Of a DNA stretch of 64,000 nt, positions 1 through 10,192 are shown piece by piece. The stretch covers positions 1 through 64,000 of the forward strand of contig VGDT01000010.1 in NCBI GenBank assembly GCA_016869595.1, written 5' to 3'. The notes beneath the pieces were generated by a model that did not search any database, had not been told where the DNA came from, and saw only the letters and a program-made list of their open reading frames with translations. A program made the position numbers and the translations under genes. This DNA is from Alphaproteobacteria bacterium. GTDB lineage: Bacteria; Pseudomonadota; Alphaproteobacteria; Rhizobiales; Beijerinckiaceae. Numbering within the stretch: the stretch's first letter is position 1; each line of letters opens with the position of its first letter.

Positions 1-891
1 GGCGTAACGCAAGTCATGGCCGGGACGATCGGCCACAAAGGTGATGAGATCGCGGTGCGGTCCGGCCTTGCGCGGACGAAATTCATCCATCATATTGCAA
101 ATTGTCTCCACCAAATCGATATTGCGCCACTCATTGCGGGCCCCGACGCTGTAAGATTCACCGATCTTGCCCTCGCGCGCTACAAGCACCAGCGCCGCGA
201 CGTGATCCTCGACATAGAGCCAGTCGCGGATGTTTTCGCCCTGACCATAGACCGGAAGTTGTTTCTCCTCGATGGCATTAATGATGGTGATCGGAATAAG
301 CTTCTCAGGAAAATGATAGGGGCCATAATTGTTCGAACAATTAGTGATGATCGTCGGCAAGCCATACGTGTGGCGCCAAGCGCGCACTAGATGGTCGGAA
401 CCGGCCTTGGAGGCCGAATAGGGGGAGTTTGGCGCATAGGGCGACTCCTCGTTGAACAGCCCGGTCTCGCCGAGCGCGCCGTAAACTTCATCCGTCGAAA
501 CATGGATGAAACGGAAAGCGCTGGCGAGATCGCGTTCGAGTTGGCGCCAATAGTCGAGTGCGGCTTCTAGCATGACAAAGGTGCCGACAACATTCGTTTC
601 GATGAAGGCCGCCGGACCGTCGATTGAGCGATCGACATGGCTCTCGGCGGCAAGATGCATGACGATATCGGGTTGAAACGCTGCGAAGGCGCGTGCGACA
701 GCCTTGCGATCACAAATATCCGTACGCTCGAAGGAGAAACGTGGATTATCGGCGATTGGCTGCAAGGAAGCTAAGTGTCCGGCATAGGTCAATTTATCCA
801 AGACAAGGATCTGGTTAGCGCTATCACGGATAAGGCCGCGCGCGAGGGCGGATCCGATGAAGCCGGCGCCTCCAGTTATCATAACGCGCAT
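1..891 (-). CDS. rfbB: dTDP-glucose 4,6-dehydratase, 3' end truncated by window start
   Basis: Reverse-strand translation from ATG at 891: [23 protein letters not shown]...[13 protein letters not shown]...[15 protein letters not shown]...STDEVYG...[15 protein letters not shown]; Rossmann GxxGFIG and YxxxK SDR motifs typical of RmlB. Not in the ORF track because it is open at the edge. Confidence 0.93.
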   Translation of the reverse strand, partial: MRVMITGGAGFIGSALARGLIRDSANQILVLDKLTYAGHLASLQPIADNPRFSFERTDICDRKAVARAFAAFQPDIVMHLAAESHVDRSIDGPAAFIETNVVGTFVMLEAALDYWRQLERDLASAFRFIHVSTDEVYGALGETGLFNEESPYAPNSPYSASKAGSDHLVRAWRHTYGLPTIITNCSNNYGPYHFPEKLIPITIINAIEEKQLPVYGQGENIRDWLYVEDHVAALVLVAREGKIGESYSVGARNEWRNIDLVETICNMMDEFRPRKAGPHRDLITFVADRPGHDLRYA

Positions 892-1491
892 TGATTTTCC
901 TGGTTGATCCGATGCAATTGGCAAAGAAGAAATTCCGCAGTTTGCCGCTAACTTTCTATCCCCTTTTTAGAGTGGTTTCGATGCTTGGCGATTTGAGGGG
1001 CGGCCGCCACAATTCTGGATGACTTCGGGAGTTGGCAAATAGGCGCTTCGGAAGAAGCATCCGCGGTTACCATTATTCGTGCCGATTCTTTAGTGAGCTT
1101 CTTTAAGGGGGCGATCAGTTTAAAATGCACCCATTGCAAGGTTCCGAAGATCGGCAGGTAGCTACCGACAGTGGACGAGCGCAATGCGGATAACATCCAC
1201 TCACCTCGCCTGGGCTGTTTTCCGGTAATTTCCGCTTCCGGTCGGGTACCAACTTCCCAGGCGATCGGACCGGCGAGCCGTGACGGCTGTTCCTCACGAG
1301 GACCGCTCTGGTGGGACCGTCGTCCAGGACCGTGCCGTCACCGAGCTCGGTCCACGCTCTCGCCGCGTCGTCGTATCGGCGCGGACGAGCGCCATCGTCC
1401 CCACAAAAAATTCTGCCTGACAGTTGGTCACCATATGGTCACCGGACCCCTCTGAGAGCTAACTGTGAAGGACGCACCGCTTTGATTTTAT

Positions 1492-1567
1492 TGGTGAGCG
1501 CGCCGGGGCTCGAACCCGGGACCCCCTGATTAAAAGTCAGGTGCTCTACCGACTGAGCTACGCGCTC
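1492..1567 (-). tRNA. tRNA-Lys (anticodon TTT), CCA encoded
   Basis: Reverse complement GAGCGCGTAGCTCAGTCGGTAGAGCACCTGACTTTTAATCAGGGGGTCCCGGGTTCGAGCCCCGGCGCGCTCACCA folds as a cloverleaf; anticodon loop CTTTTAA. Confidence 0.96.
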
Positions 1568-1705
1568 GCTCCAGAAGCGGCGGGCGAGGCCGCCGAAGTC
1601 GACTGAGCGGGTCGGTCCGTTCGGCCGCGCGGGGTCTATCCCCGCGTTTTGCGATCAACTACCGGCGGGCAGGGAGCCGGTCAACCCCTGGCGATCGCGC
1701 GGCGC

Positions 1706-1942
1706 CTACGCCGTTAGCTTGGCGAAAAGCGCCACCGCGCCGAAGATTATGGCGGAAACCACCGTTGTTATCGCCGCTTTTTTCAAGAGATCGGGCGAGG
1801 CTGGAGCGCCCCGATCGGCGCCTTCGGGAAGCTCTTCCTCGGCTTCTTCGGATGAGCGGACGCCGAGCGGCAGCACGGCGAACAGCACGATCCACCAGAT
1901 CGTCAGGTAGATCGCCGCCGCCAGCGGTAGTGAAAAGGGCAT
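1706..1942 (-). CDS. DUF1467 family small membrane protein
   Basis: MPFSLPLAAAIYLTIWWIVLFAVLPLGVRSSEE...; two TM segments, typical of the DUF1467 family, adjacent to mce. Confidence 0.8.
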   Translation of the reverse strand: MPFSLPLAAAIYLTIWWIVLFAVLPLGVRSSEEAEEELPEGADRGAPASPDLLKKAAITTVVSAIIFGAVALFAKLTA

Positions 1943-2346
1943 CAGGCCTGCTCGAGTTCGATCAGCGCGCCGGAGAAATCTTTCGGGTGCAGAAAGAGCA
2001 CCGGCTTGCCGTGGGCGCCAATTCTTGGCTCGCCATCGCCGAGCACGCGCGCGCCGGAGGCCTTGAGCCGCTCGCGCGCCTCGAGGATGTCATCGACCTC
2101 GTAACAGATATGGTGAATGCCGCCCGATGGGTTTTTGGCGACGAAGCCCGCGATCGGCGAGTTTTCCCCATAGGGCTCGAGGAGCTCAATCTTGGTGTTC
2201 GGCAACTCCACGAAAACGACCGTTACGCCATGCTGCGCCAGGCGCTCCGGCGCCGAGACCTTCGCCCCGAGGGCGTCGCGATAGACGGCGGAAGCCTTTT
2301 CGACGCTATCGACGGCGATGGCGACATGGTTCAGACGGCCGATCAT
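1942..2346 (-). CDS. mce: methylmalonyl-CoA/ethylmalonyl-CoA epimerase (VOC fold)
   Basis: Internal ATG gives MIGRLNHVAIAVDSVEKASAVYRDALGAKVSAPE...GGIHHICYEVDDI...KPVLFLHPKDFSGALIELEQA, matching methylmalonyl-CoA epimerases. Confidence 0.9.
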   Translation of the reverse strand: MIGRLNHVAIAVDSVEKASAVYRDALGAKVSAPERLAQHGVTVVFVELPNTKIELLEPYGENSPIAGFVAKNPSGGIHHICYEVDDILEARERLKASGARVLGDGEPRIGAHGKPVLFLHPKDFSGALIELEQA

Positions 2347-2401
2347 TTTCACCTTCCGGAAGAATGCTGTGCAGCGCCAATAAGCGCTGAAGCGAGCAAT
2401 T

Positions 2402-3766
2402 TCAACCGGCGGGCCGCGCCTCGGCCTGCTGCGTGCGGCCCATGCCGTCGATCGCGCTCCGCAAAGGAACGAAGCGCGGATCGAGACGGACGAATGAGCT
2501 CCAAGGGCAGCCGTCGGCAATGCCGCGGCGAATGGCTTCGAGCGCTTCCGCGCGCTTGCCCTGAGCGAAATAGGCGGCGGCGAGGAAGCACGGCGGCGCG
2601 TAAAGCTCGGCGTCTTCGGCGAGTCTCGCAATAAGCGCCTCGGCCTCCTCGGAGCGGCTGGCGCGCGCGAGCGCATAGGCGAGCACGGTCAGTTGGAAGG
2701 GATCGTCCGGGCTCCAGGAAACGGCGCGGCGCGCCGCGCTCACCGCCTCCTCGTGGAAGCCTTGAAGACTATAGGCGATGGACATCACGAGATGCAGTGT
2801 GGCCGCGTCAGGCCTCAGATCGAGTCCGTCGCGCGCATAGCGGCGCGCCCGCTCAAGATCGCCGGCGCAGAGAATGAACCAGGAGCGCAACGAAAGCAGC
2901 GCCTGATCATGCGGCGAGTTGATGAGGCCCTCTTCGCAATCGGCGAGCGCCTCTTCGAGGCGACCTGCGGCGGCGAGCAGCCAACTGCGGTAGACGCGCG
3001 CCTTGCCGTAGAGCGGATCCTCGGCGACCGCCTCGTCGAGAAAGCCGAGGCCCTCGGACATCTTGCCTCTCAGCGCGCCGCGCGCCCAGCCGAGAACGGC
3101 GCGCGCCGGCGTATGATCGGGCGCGACGCCAAGCGCGCGGCCGGCGAAGTCTTCGATCATCGCCGCCGCTTCGGCGGGTAGCAGAAATCCGCGAACGGCC
3201 CGGCCAGCGGCGATGTCGGCGGCGAGAGACCAGACCGACGGGTTGTTGGGGTCGAGCTGAGCGGCTGAAGCGATCGCCTCCTGCGCGCGGGCGAAGCCGT
3301 CCCGCGTCCGGTCGCCGGCAAGTTCATAGGCCGTCTGCCAGAGATCGAGAATATGCGGCTCTGTCGACGGCGCCAACCGCAGCGGTTGTGCTGCGCCTTC
3401 GTCGACGATTTCCACCGAGGCGCGCAGCGACAATCCCCTGCCATAGGCGGTGGCGATCAATTCCTCGCCGCCGGCCTCCCGCAGCGGCTTTCTCAAAAGA
3501 TAGGCGCAGCGGTCGATGGAATCGTCGGAAACGGCGCGACCTGGCCATAGTCGCGCGGCGATTTCGTTTTTGGTGACGAGAGTCCCCGACGATTCAAGCA
3601 GCATTTCAAGGAGTTGCCGTGCTTGCGGGCCGAGGTGGATGCGTTGGCCGTCGCGTTGTAGGCCGCCTTGGGCGCTGTAATTGAAGCCCGAAAATCGCCT
3701 AATCAACTCGCCCATGGCGGCCCCCTTGCCGATAATCGCAACACCATGCGATTTCGACAAGGCCAC
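2402..3766 (-). CDS. transcriptional regulator with N-terminal winged-helix (OmpR/PhoB-type) domain and TPR-like C-terminal region
   Basis: RDGQRIHLGPQARQLLEMLLESSGTLVTKNEIAARLWPGRAVSDDSIDRCAYLLRKPL is a Trans_reg_C-type wHTH; the C-terminus shows TPR-like helical repeats. The start may be the internal MGELIRRF. Confidence 0.8.
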   Translation of the reverse strand: MALSKSHGVAIIGKGAAMGELIRRFSGFNYSAQGGLQRDGQRIHLGPQARQLLEMLLESSGTLVTKNEIAARLWPGRAVSDDSIDRCAYLLRKPLREAGGEELIATAYGRGLSLRASVEIVDEGAAQPLRLAPSTEPHILDLWQTAYELAGDRTRDGFARAQEAIASAAQLDPNNPSVWSLAADIAAGRAVRGFLLPAEAAAMIEDFAGRALGVAPDHTPARAVLGWARGALRGKMSEGLGFLDEAVAEDPLYGKARVYRSWLLAAAGRLEEALADCEEGLINSPHDQALLSLRSWFILCAGDLERARRYARDGLDLRPDAATLHLVMSIAYSLQGFHEEAVSAARRAVSWSPDDPFQLTVLAYALARASRSEEAEALIARLAEDAELYAPPCFLAAAYFAQGKRAEALEAIRRGIADGCPWSSFVRLDPRFVPLRSAIDGMGRTQQAEARPAG

Positions 3767-3837
3767 AATATGGTTAAGTATGCAAGATTGCGTGGGTTTT
3801 CAACGCGGCGGTTCCGCGTGGCCGCTCCTCATGGGCT

Positions 3838-3882
3838 GTAAAAATAAAAAACGCCGGACGTACCTCCGGCCCGGCGTTTGAG
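3838..3882 (-). terminator. rho-independent terminator downstream of the 3971..4543 gene
   Basis: On - strand AAACGCCGGGCCGGAGGTACGTCCGGCGTTTTTTATTTTTA: GC stem followed by a T-rich tract. Confidence 0.8.
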
Positions 3883-3970
3883 CTTTCCAGATACGCAGAA
3901 CGTCGGAAGGCTCCGCGCAGTCTATGCGCGTCGAAATTGACGCCCGCGTGACGACGACGGCGTCTTGCGC

Positions 3971-4543
3971 TCAGGCGCGGCGCGCGTTCTGTTGTTCCTT
4001 GCCCCAAACGAAAAGCGTCAGCGCCAGCACGCCGGCTGCGGTAATCAGAAAGTAAGGCATTCGCGCAGAGAACGGCCGCCCGCCGACGGTGAAGGGGAAC
4101 CGCGACACCCAGTGCTCGCCGTTCGGCCCGTCGACGGTGACGATCCCGACAAACTCGCCGGGCTCCTTGAACACATGTTCGAAGTTCAGCGTGCCTGCCG
4201 GATAGACCTTCGGCGGCAGGTAGGCGACCGTGATGGCGTCGAGGCGCTGCTGCTCCTGCTGCTCGCCGACGTCGCGGATGATGCGAAAGTCTGTCGACAT
4301 TCCGCGCATCTCATCCTGAGCGTAATCGAAAACAAAGATTGTATCGCCGACCGTAGGAATGTCGTCGCAGAACCTGTTTCGCGACGCCCCCGGCTGATAG
4401 CCGGAGAAATACATGACATCCGGCCCGATTTTCAGCGGACAAGCGTTTCGCTGGCGCTGATTATGCGCGAAAGCTTTCGATCCGAACGCGCCGACAAGCG
4501 CGGCCAGCACCAGCAAGCAAATTGCATGAAGGGACTTCGACAT
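3971..4543 (-). CDS. predicted periplasmic protein, signal peptide and C-terminal TM anchor, unknown function
   Basis: MSKSLHAICLLVLAALVGAFGSKAFAHNQRQRNACP...; C-terminal MPYFLITAAGVLALTLFVWGKEQQ anchor. Confidence 0.75.
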   Translation of the reverse strand: MSKSLHAICLLVLAALVGAFGSKAFAHNQRQRNACPLKIGPDVMYFSGYQPGASRNRFCDDIPTVGDTIFVFDYAQDEMRGMSTDFRIIRDVGEQQEQQRLDAITVAYLPPKVYPAGTLNFEHVFKEPGEFVGIVTVDGPNGEHWVSRFPFTVGGRPFSARMPYFLITAAGVLALTLFVWGKEQQNARRA

Positions 4544-4686
4544 GCCGTCCTCCCTATTCAGAGGCTGGGCGACTCCACTTTTAGAAACTCAGCTTGCGCG
4601 TCTCGTCTTCGTTCAATACCGGTTCGTGGCGTCGTCCACGCGCGTGCGATAGGTTCTCATGAAAGAACGCGTCAGGAACGAAAAAG

Positions 4687-5034
4687 ATGCGCGCCGTATC
4701 TAAATTCCTCTTTATAGGGCTGCCGCCGCTCCTCTACGGTTCAGCCTGGGCTGCCGATCTCAACGATTATCCGACCGCCGCGCGCGCCGATTACGTCTTT
4801 GGCTGCATGAAGGCGAATGGCGATACGCGCCTCTCGCTGGACCAGTGCTCCTGCTCCATAGACGTCATCGCGACCATTCTGCCTTATGAGCGCTATGTCG
4901 CGGCCGAAACGGTTGCGAGCGTCAATCAGCAGGCGGGGCAGGTGGGCGCGCTGATGCGCAACACGGATGCGGCGCGCGATGTGCTTCAGGAGTTGCGCCG
5001 CGCTCAGGCTGAGGCGCAGGTGCGATGTTTTTAG
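4687..5034 (+). CDS. small secreted cysteine-containing protein, unknown function
   Basis: MRAVSKFLFIGLPPLLYGSAWA signal peptide; FGCMKANGDTRLSLDQCSCSID motif; C-terminal VRCF. Confidence 0.7.
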   Translation: MRAVSKFLFIGLPPLLYGSAWAADLNDYPTAARADYVFGCMKANGDTRLSLDQCSCSIDVIATILPYERYVAAETVASVNQQAGQVGALMRNTDAARDVLQELRRAQAEAQVRCF

Positions 5035-5064
5035 AAGCCAATCGATGCAAACGCTGGAGAGGCC

Positions 5065-5640
5065 ATGCTTATTCTCATTCTCGGTATCGTCGTTTTTCTT
5101 GGGGTCCATACGCTCACGGCGTTTCGCGAAACGCGCATGAGCCTGATCGAGCGCTATGGGCTGCAGACCTATAAGGGCGCCTATGCGCTGGTCGCCGCCA
5201 TTGGTCTGGCGCTCATCGTCTACGGCTTCATTCGCTATCGCGCTGAGGGGCTCATCCAAATTTGGACGCCGCCCCTGTGGATGCATTATCTCGCGCCGCC
5301 GCTCGTCTGGTTCGCCTTTGTCGCGATCGTGAGCCGTCGCGCGCCGCCAGGGCGCATTCGCGGTTGGCTGCGCCATCCCATGCTCGTCGCAATAAAGAGC
5401 TGGGCGCTCGCGCATCTTCTCGTCAATGGCGATCTCGGCGGCATGGTCCTGTTCGGATCGTTCCTCGCCTGGGCGGTCTTCGACCGCATCGCGGTTAAGA
5501 AGCGCGGCGACGAAGGCGCGCCCCGAATTTCCGAATTCACGCGCGGCGACGCCATCGCGGTCGGCGCCGGGACGGCGCTGTTCCTCATCGTGCTCTATCT
5601 GCACCCCTGGCTCTTCGGCGTGCCGGCTGTGCCCGCATGA
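5065..5640 (+). CDS. NnrU family membrane protein
   Basis: MLILILGIVVFLGVHTLTAFRETRMSLIERYGLQTYKGAYALVAAIGL... resembles NnrU. Confidence 0.85.
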   Translation: MLILILGIVVFLGVHTLTAFRETRMSLIERYGLQTYKGAYALVAAIGLALIVYGFIRYRAEGLIQIWTPPLWMHYLAPPLVWFAFVAIVSRRAPPGRIRGWLRHPMLVAIKSWALAHLLVNGDLGGMVLFGSFLAWAVFDRIAVKKRGDEGAPRISEFTRGDAIAVGAGTALFLIVLYLHPWLFGVPAVPA

Positions 5641-5659
5641 TGCGACCAAAGGACTCCGG

Positions 5660-6052
5660 CTATGGCTGCGCGGATTCGTCCTCGCTTGGAGCTTGCATTT
5701 CCAGGGTTCGACCCTGCCATGGCCAGCGGCCTTCGAGCTCCACCTCCATCGTGAAGCTCATCGCCGTCCGTATCATCACGATCAGGCCAAGGACGAAGAC
5801 GTTCTCAAGGCTTGGATGTTCGACCGAGACCGTTCGGATGATGTCGCCGCCGACGAGGAACTCCAGCCCGAGCAAAATCGATCGGCCGACGTCCCTCCGG
5901 TAGCCTCGATAGGTCAGCGCATCCTTTCGCCAGCGCGCGAGATAGGCGAGAGTCGACAGGGTCGCGCCGATAACGATGATCAACACGCCCGTTACGTCGA
6001 GGATCAGGCCCGCGATATTGATGATCTGGTGGATGTTCGCGAGGTAGGGCAC
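5660..6052 (-). CDS. DUF1622 family membrane protein
   Basis: LRDVTGVLIIVIGATLSTLAYLARW...GRSILLGLEFLVGGDIIRTVSVEHPSLENVFVLGLIVMIRTAMSFTMEVELEGRWPWQ; GLEFLVGxDIIRT is typical of DUF1622. Confidence 0.85.
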   Translation of the reverse strand: MPYLANIHQIINIAGLILDVTGVLIIVIGATLSTLAYLARWRKDALTYRGYRRDVGRSILLGLEFLVGGDIIRTVSVEHPSLENVFVLGLIVMIRTAMSFTMEVELEGRWPWQGRTLEMQAPSEDESAQP

Positions 6053-6065
6053 TAGCGACTCGCTT

Positions 6066-7418
6066 TCATCCTCCGGCGCCGACGAGTCGCGATAGCGCCT
6101 CGGCGTGGCCGATGAGCGGCAGCAGCGCGGCGAGCTCCGGCCCGCTCTCGGCGCCAGTGAGCGCCAGCCGCAGCGGATGGAAAAGCATTTTGCCTTTCCT
6201 GCCTGTCGCCGTCTTGATGTCGCTCGTCCAGGCCGCCCATGTCGTCTCGTCCCATGGCTCCGACGGCAAAAGTTGCGCCGCGTCTTCTAAGAATGACTCG
6301 TCTTCGCGGATCGGCTTGATCTCGCCGTCCACGACGCGCCACCATGTCAGAATATCATCGAAGCGCGCAAGATTGCCCCTGGCCGCGCGCCATAGCGGCT
6401 CCGCCTTGCGGCCGACAATTGTCAGAGCCTCGAGCCGTTCGCGCACGTCCTCAAATTCGTAGAGCGCGAGAGTCCGATGCGTCAGAGTCTCGAGATCTGC
6501 CGGATCGAACCGCGCCGGATTGCGCGAAACATGCGAGAGATTGAAGCTCTTTGCGAGTTCCTCCAGTGAGCGCACGGCGTGGATGTTGTCGGAAGAACCG
6601 GTCAGCGTCGCGAGCGCGGCGACGGCCAAAGGCTCGTAGCCTTCTTCGCGCAGCGAGGCGATCGAGAGCGAACCGGTTCGCTTCGACAGGGCCTCGCCGC
6701 CCGCGCCGACGAGGAGATTGTGATGCGCGAAGGCAGGCGTCGGCGCATGAGGGGCGAGGGCGCGAGCGAGCTGTAACTGAACGGCGGTGTTGGTGACGTG
6801 GTCCTCGCCGCGGATGACATGGGTGATCTTCATGTCGATGTCGTCGACGACCGATGGAAGCGTGTAGAGAAAGCTGCCGTCCTCGCGGATGAGCACGGGG
6901 TCTGAGAGCGCCGAGCAGTCGATATGCGCCGGCCCGCGAACGAGATCGTTCCATTCGACGACCTCTGGCTCGAGCATGAAGCGCCAGTATGGGCGCCTGC
7001 CTTCCGCTTCGAGCGCCGCGCGGTCAGATGCGTTAAGGCACAGAGCCGCGCGATCGTAGACTGGGGGCAGTCCGCGCGCCTGCTGCATCTTGCGGCGTTT
7101 CTCCAGCTCTTCCTGAGTTTCGTAGCACGGATAGAGACGGCCTGATCCGCGCAGGCGGTCGGCGGCGTCATCATAGAGCGCCACACGCTGCGACTGCCGG
7201 TAAACTGCGTCCGGAACGATGCCGAGCCAGGCGAGATCGATCTCGATTCCGTCCGCAAATTCCTCGCTGGATCTAGCGAAATCCGTGTCATCGAACCGTA
7301 GCGCGAATCGTCCATGGTGGGCGACGGCAAACAGGAAATTGAACAGCGCGACGCGCGCGTTGCCGATGTGAATGCGGCCGGTCGGCGAGGGCGCGAAACG
7401 AACGATCGGAGAGGTCAT
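6066..7418 (-). CDS. gltX: glutamate--tRNA ligase
   Basis: MTSPIVRFAPSPTGRIHIGNARVALFNFLFA (HIGH-type motif) and LSKRTGSLSI (KMSKS-type motif). Confidence 0.93.
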   Translation of the reverse strand: MTSPIVRFAPSPTGRIHIGNARVALFNFLFAVAHHGRFALRFDDTDFARSSEEFADGIEIDLAWLGIVPDAVYRQSQRVALYDDAADRLRGSGRLYPCYETQEELEKRRKMQQARGLPPVYDRAALCLNASDRAALEAEGRRPYWRFMLEPEVVEWNDLVRGPAHIDCSALSDPVLIREDGSFLYTLPSVVDDIDMKITHVIRGEDHVTNTAVQLQLARALAPHAPTPAFAHHNLLVGAGGEALSKRTGSLSIASLREEGYEPLAVAALATLTGSSDNIHAVRSLEELAKSFNLSHVSRNPARFDPADLETLTHRTLALYEFEDVRERLEALTIVGRKAEPLWRAARGNLARFDDILTWWRVVDGEIKPIREDESFLEDAAQLLPSEPWDETTWAAWTSDIKTATGRKGKMLFHPLRLALTGAESGPELAALLPLIGHAEALSRLVGAGG

Positions 7419-7662
7419 GAGGAAGCTTCGTAAGGAGTTTCGAGAAGGGGGGCAGCAGCAAGGCTTTCAGCAGCAGTTCTCCTCTGCCTCGCGCCGGGAG
7501 AAGATTCTCGCGCCCCCGTCCTTTTGCCAAGAGGCTGCGTCTTTGTCAGGCGGAATTTCGAAATGGCCGCGTCCCGGCGTTGCGCGTCGCAAGCCGGGCG
7601 AATCCGCCAGCGTCCGGCGTCGCGACTCTATGCGTTACGACTCTTAGGAAAAAGCGCCGTTC

Positions 7663-8805
7663 ATGATCTTGGCCTATATCTGCGCCGGCTGGTGCGCCGT
7701 CATTCTCATCCTCAATTTCACAAGCGTGGCCCTGATGTCCCGGAAGTGCCGGGCAAGGGCGCGTAATCTGCCGCCCCCCGAAGACGCGCCGCCGGTGAGC
7801 ATCGTGCGCCCGTTGCGGGGGCTCGAGGCTTTCAGCGAGGAGACGCTCGGCGCGACCTTCGATCTCGATTATCCAAACTACGAGATCGTGTTTTGCGTGC
7901 AGTCGCCAAACGATCCGGTAATTCCTCTCGTCGAGCGGCTGATGGCGGCGCATCCGGAGCGAGAGGCGCGGCTGCTTGTCGGCGACGATTACGTCAGCGC
8001 CAATCCTAAGCTCAATAATTGCGTCAAAGGGTGGGAAGCGGCGCGGCATCATCATGTGATCCTGGCCGACTCCAACGCGCTGCCGCCACGCGACTATATC
8101 CAGACGATGCTCGCGGCTTTCCGCGACAATACGGCGATGAGCGTTTCAATGCCGATCGGCTCGCGGCCAGCCGGCTTCTGGGCGACGGTCGAATGCGCGA
8201 TCCTCAACACCTTTCAGGCGCGCTGGCAATATGGCGCAGAGGCGATCGGGGCCGCCTTCGCTCAGGGCAAGAATATGATGTGGCGGCGCGACGTGCTCGA
8301 TAGGGCGGGCGGCATTCGCGCGCTGGCGAGCGAAATCGCCGAGGACGCCGCGTCTACCAAGGTCATCCGCGCACAGGGCATGGACGTTCGCCTTGTCGAC
8401 ATGCCTTTCGAGCAGCCGCTGGGAAAACGCACCGCGCGCGAGGTGTATTCGCGGCATGTGCGCTGGGCGCGGCTGCGGCGCGCGACCTTTCCCGCGCATT
8501 ACGTTCCAGAATTCATGAACGGCAGTTTCGCGGCGATCGTGCTCGGGGCCTATGCCGCCGTTCAGCTCGACGGATCGATTTCGACCGTCGCGCTGGTTAC
8601 GACGCTCATTGTCTTCTCCCTCCACGGGGGCGAGATTTGGCTTGCCCGCGTCTGCGGCTTCCCGCTCGACTGGCGGACGCCTTTCGCGCTGATGGTGCGC
8701 GACCTCATGCTGCCGGTGATGTTTATCGACGCGCTGATCTACGATGATTTCGTCTGGCACGGCGCCGAGATGACGGTGCGCGAGGCGGAGGAGACGACGG
8801 GCTAG
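7663..8805 (+). CDS. ceramide glucosyltransferase-like / HpnI-like glycosyltransferase (GT21/GT2)
   Basis: PPVSIVRPLRGLEAFSEETLGATFDLDYPNYEIVFCVQSPNDP, VLADSNALPP, SEIAEDAAST, RHVRWARLRR (Q/RxxRW-type motif); N- and C-terminal TM segments. Confidence 0.85.
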   Translation: MILAYICAGWCAVILILNFTSVALMSRKCRARARNLPPPEDAPPVSIVRPLRGLEAFSEETLGATFDLDYPNYEIVFCVQSPNDPVIPLVERLMAAHPEREARLLVGDDYVSANPKLNNCVKGWEAARHHHVILADSNALPPRDYIQTMLAAFRDNTAMSVSMPIGSRPAGFWATVECAILNTFQARWQYGAEAIGAAFAQGKNMMWRRDVLDRAGGIRALASEIAEDAASTKVIRAQGMDVRLVDMPFEQPLGKRTAREVYSRHVRWARLRRATFPAHYVPEFMNGSFAAIVLGAYAAVQLDGSISTVALVTTLIVFSLHGGEIWLARVCGFPLDWRTPFALMVRDLMLPVMFIDALIYDDFVWHGAEMTVREAEETTG

Positions 8806-8812
8806 GCCAGCC

Positions 8813-10192
8813 TCACTCCGCCGCGTGCTGCTCCGGCACCCCGCGGGCGAGGCGTTCCGCCTTCAGGAGTTCAGCCACGAGGAAGGCCACTTCGATCGCC
8901 TGTTCAGCGTTGAGGCGCGGATCGCAATAGGTGTGATAGCGGTCGCGTAGATCGCTCTCCGAGATCGCTCGCGCGCCGCCCGTGCATTCGGTGACGTCCT
9001 TGCCGGTCATTTCGAGATGAATGCCGCCGGCATAGGTCCCTTCCGACTGATGCACGGCAAAGAAGCTGCGAATCTCCGACATGATCCGATCAAACGGCCG
9101 CGTCTTATAGCCCGCGGCGCTGATCGTATTGCCGTGCATCGGGTCGCAGGACCAGACGATGTTGCGGCCCTCGCGCGTCACCGCCCGCACTAGGCCCGGC
9201 AGCGCATCGGCGATCTTGTCCGCGCCGAAGCGGCAGATCAGCGTGAGCCTGCCCGGTTCGTTCTCTGGATCGAGCGCGTCGATGAGGCGAAGAAGCGCGT
9301 CGGACTTCAGGCTCGGACCGCATTTCAGCCCGAGCGGATTTTTGACGCCGCGCACGAATTCGATATGCGCGCCGTCCTCCTGCCTGGTGCGGTCGCCGAC
9401 CCAGAGCATATGGCCGGAGGTCGCGTAATAATCGCCCGTCGTTGAGTCGACGCGGGTCAGCGCCTGTTCGTAGCAGAGCAGCAACGCCTCATGCGAGGTA
9501 TAGAAGTCTGTGCCGCGCAGCTCCGGATGATGTTCCGGATTGAGGCCGATCGCCCGCATGAAGCCTAGGGTCTCTGTGATCTGATCGGCGAGCTTCTGGT
9601 AACGCTCGGACTGTGGGCTGCTTTTGACGAAGCCGAGCATCCAGCGATGGACGTTTTCGAGATTGGCGAAGCCGCCTGCCGCAAAAGCGCGGATGAGGTT
9701 CAGCGTCGCCGCCGACTGCCGATAGGCGAGGAGCTGACGTTGCGGGTCCGGCTCGCGCGCCTTGGCGGCGAAGGCGAGGTCGTTGATGATGTCGCCGCGA
9801 TAGCTCGGCAGTTCGACGTCGCCCTGCTTTTCGACCGGAGAGGAACGCGGCTTGGCGAATTGGCCGGCGATGCGCCCGACCTTCACCACCGGCGACGCGG
9901 CGGCGTAAGTCAGCACGACAGCCATCTGCAGAAAGACGCGGAAGAAGTCGCGAATGTTGTCCGCTGAATGCTCCGAGAAGCTCTCGGCGCAGTCTCCGCC
10001 TTGCAGCAGGAAAGCCTTTCCTGCGGCGACGTCGGCGAGCTGGCGCTTCAGATTGCGCGCTTCGCCGGCGAAGACGAGCGGCGGGAAGCCGGCAAGCTGA
10101 CGCTCGACATCGGCGAGCGCCGCCTGGTCGCGATAGACCGGCGTCTGCTCAATCGGCAAATTCCTCCAGCTGCTCGGCGACCAACGTTCCAC
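8813..10192 (-). CDS. class II 3-deoxy-7-phosphoheptulonate (DAHP) synthase
   Basis: [72 protein letters not shown]...CDPMHGNT...[18 protein letters not shown]. Confidence 0.95.
   Translation of the reverse strand: MERWSPSSWRNLPIEQTPVYRDQAALADVERQLAGFPPLVFAGEARNLKRQLADVAAGKAFLLQGGDCAESFSEHSADNIRDFFRVFLQMAVVLTYAAASPVVKVGRIAGQFAKPRSSPVEKQGDVELPSYRGDIINDLAFAAKAREPDPQRQLLAYRQSAATLNLIRAFAAGGFANLENVHRWMLGFVKSSPQSERYQKLADQITETLGFMRAIGLNPEHHPELRGTDFYTSHEALLLCYEQALTRVDSTTGDYYATSGHMLWVGDRTRQEDGAHIEFVRGVKNPLGLKCGPSLKSDALLRLIDALDPENEPGRLTLICRFGADKIADALPGLVRAVTREGRNIVWSCDPMHGNTISAAGYKTRPFDRIMSEIRSFFAVHQSEGTYAGGIHLEMTGKDVTECTGGARAISESDLRDRYHTYCDPRLNAEQAIEVAFLVAELLKAERLARGVPEQHAAE

Noticed and set aside
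1424-1441. GGTCACCATATGGTCACC as a regulatory palindrome
   Set aside because: Only ACCATATGGT is truly palindromic; the flanking GGTCACC units are a direct repeat and no gene start is adjacent.
4741-5649. 302-aa reverse-strand ORF opposite the small secreted protein and NnrU
   Set aside because: Composition is Arg/Asp/Ala rich with no fold signature; the + strand genes have signal peptide/TM logic.
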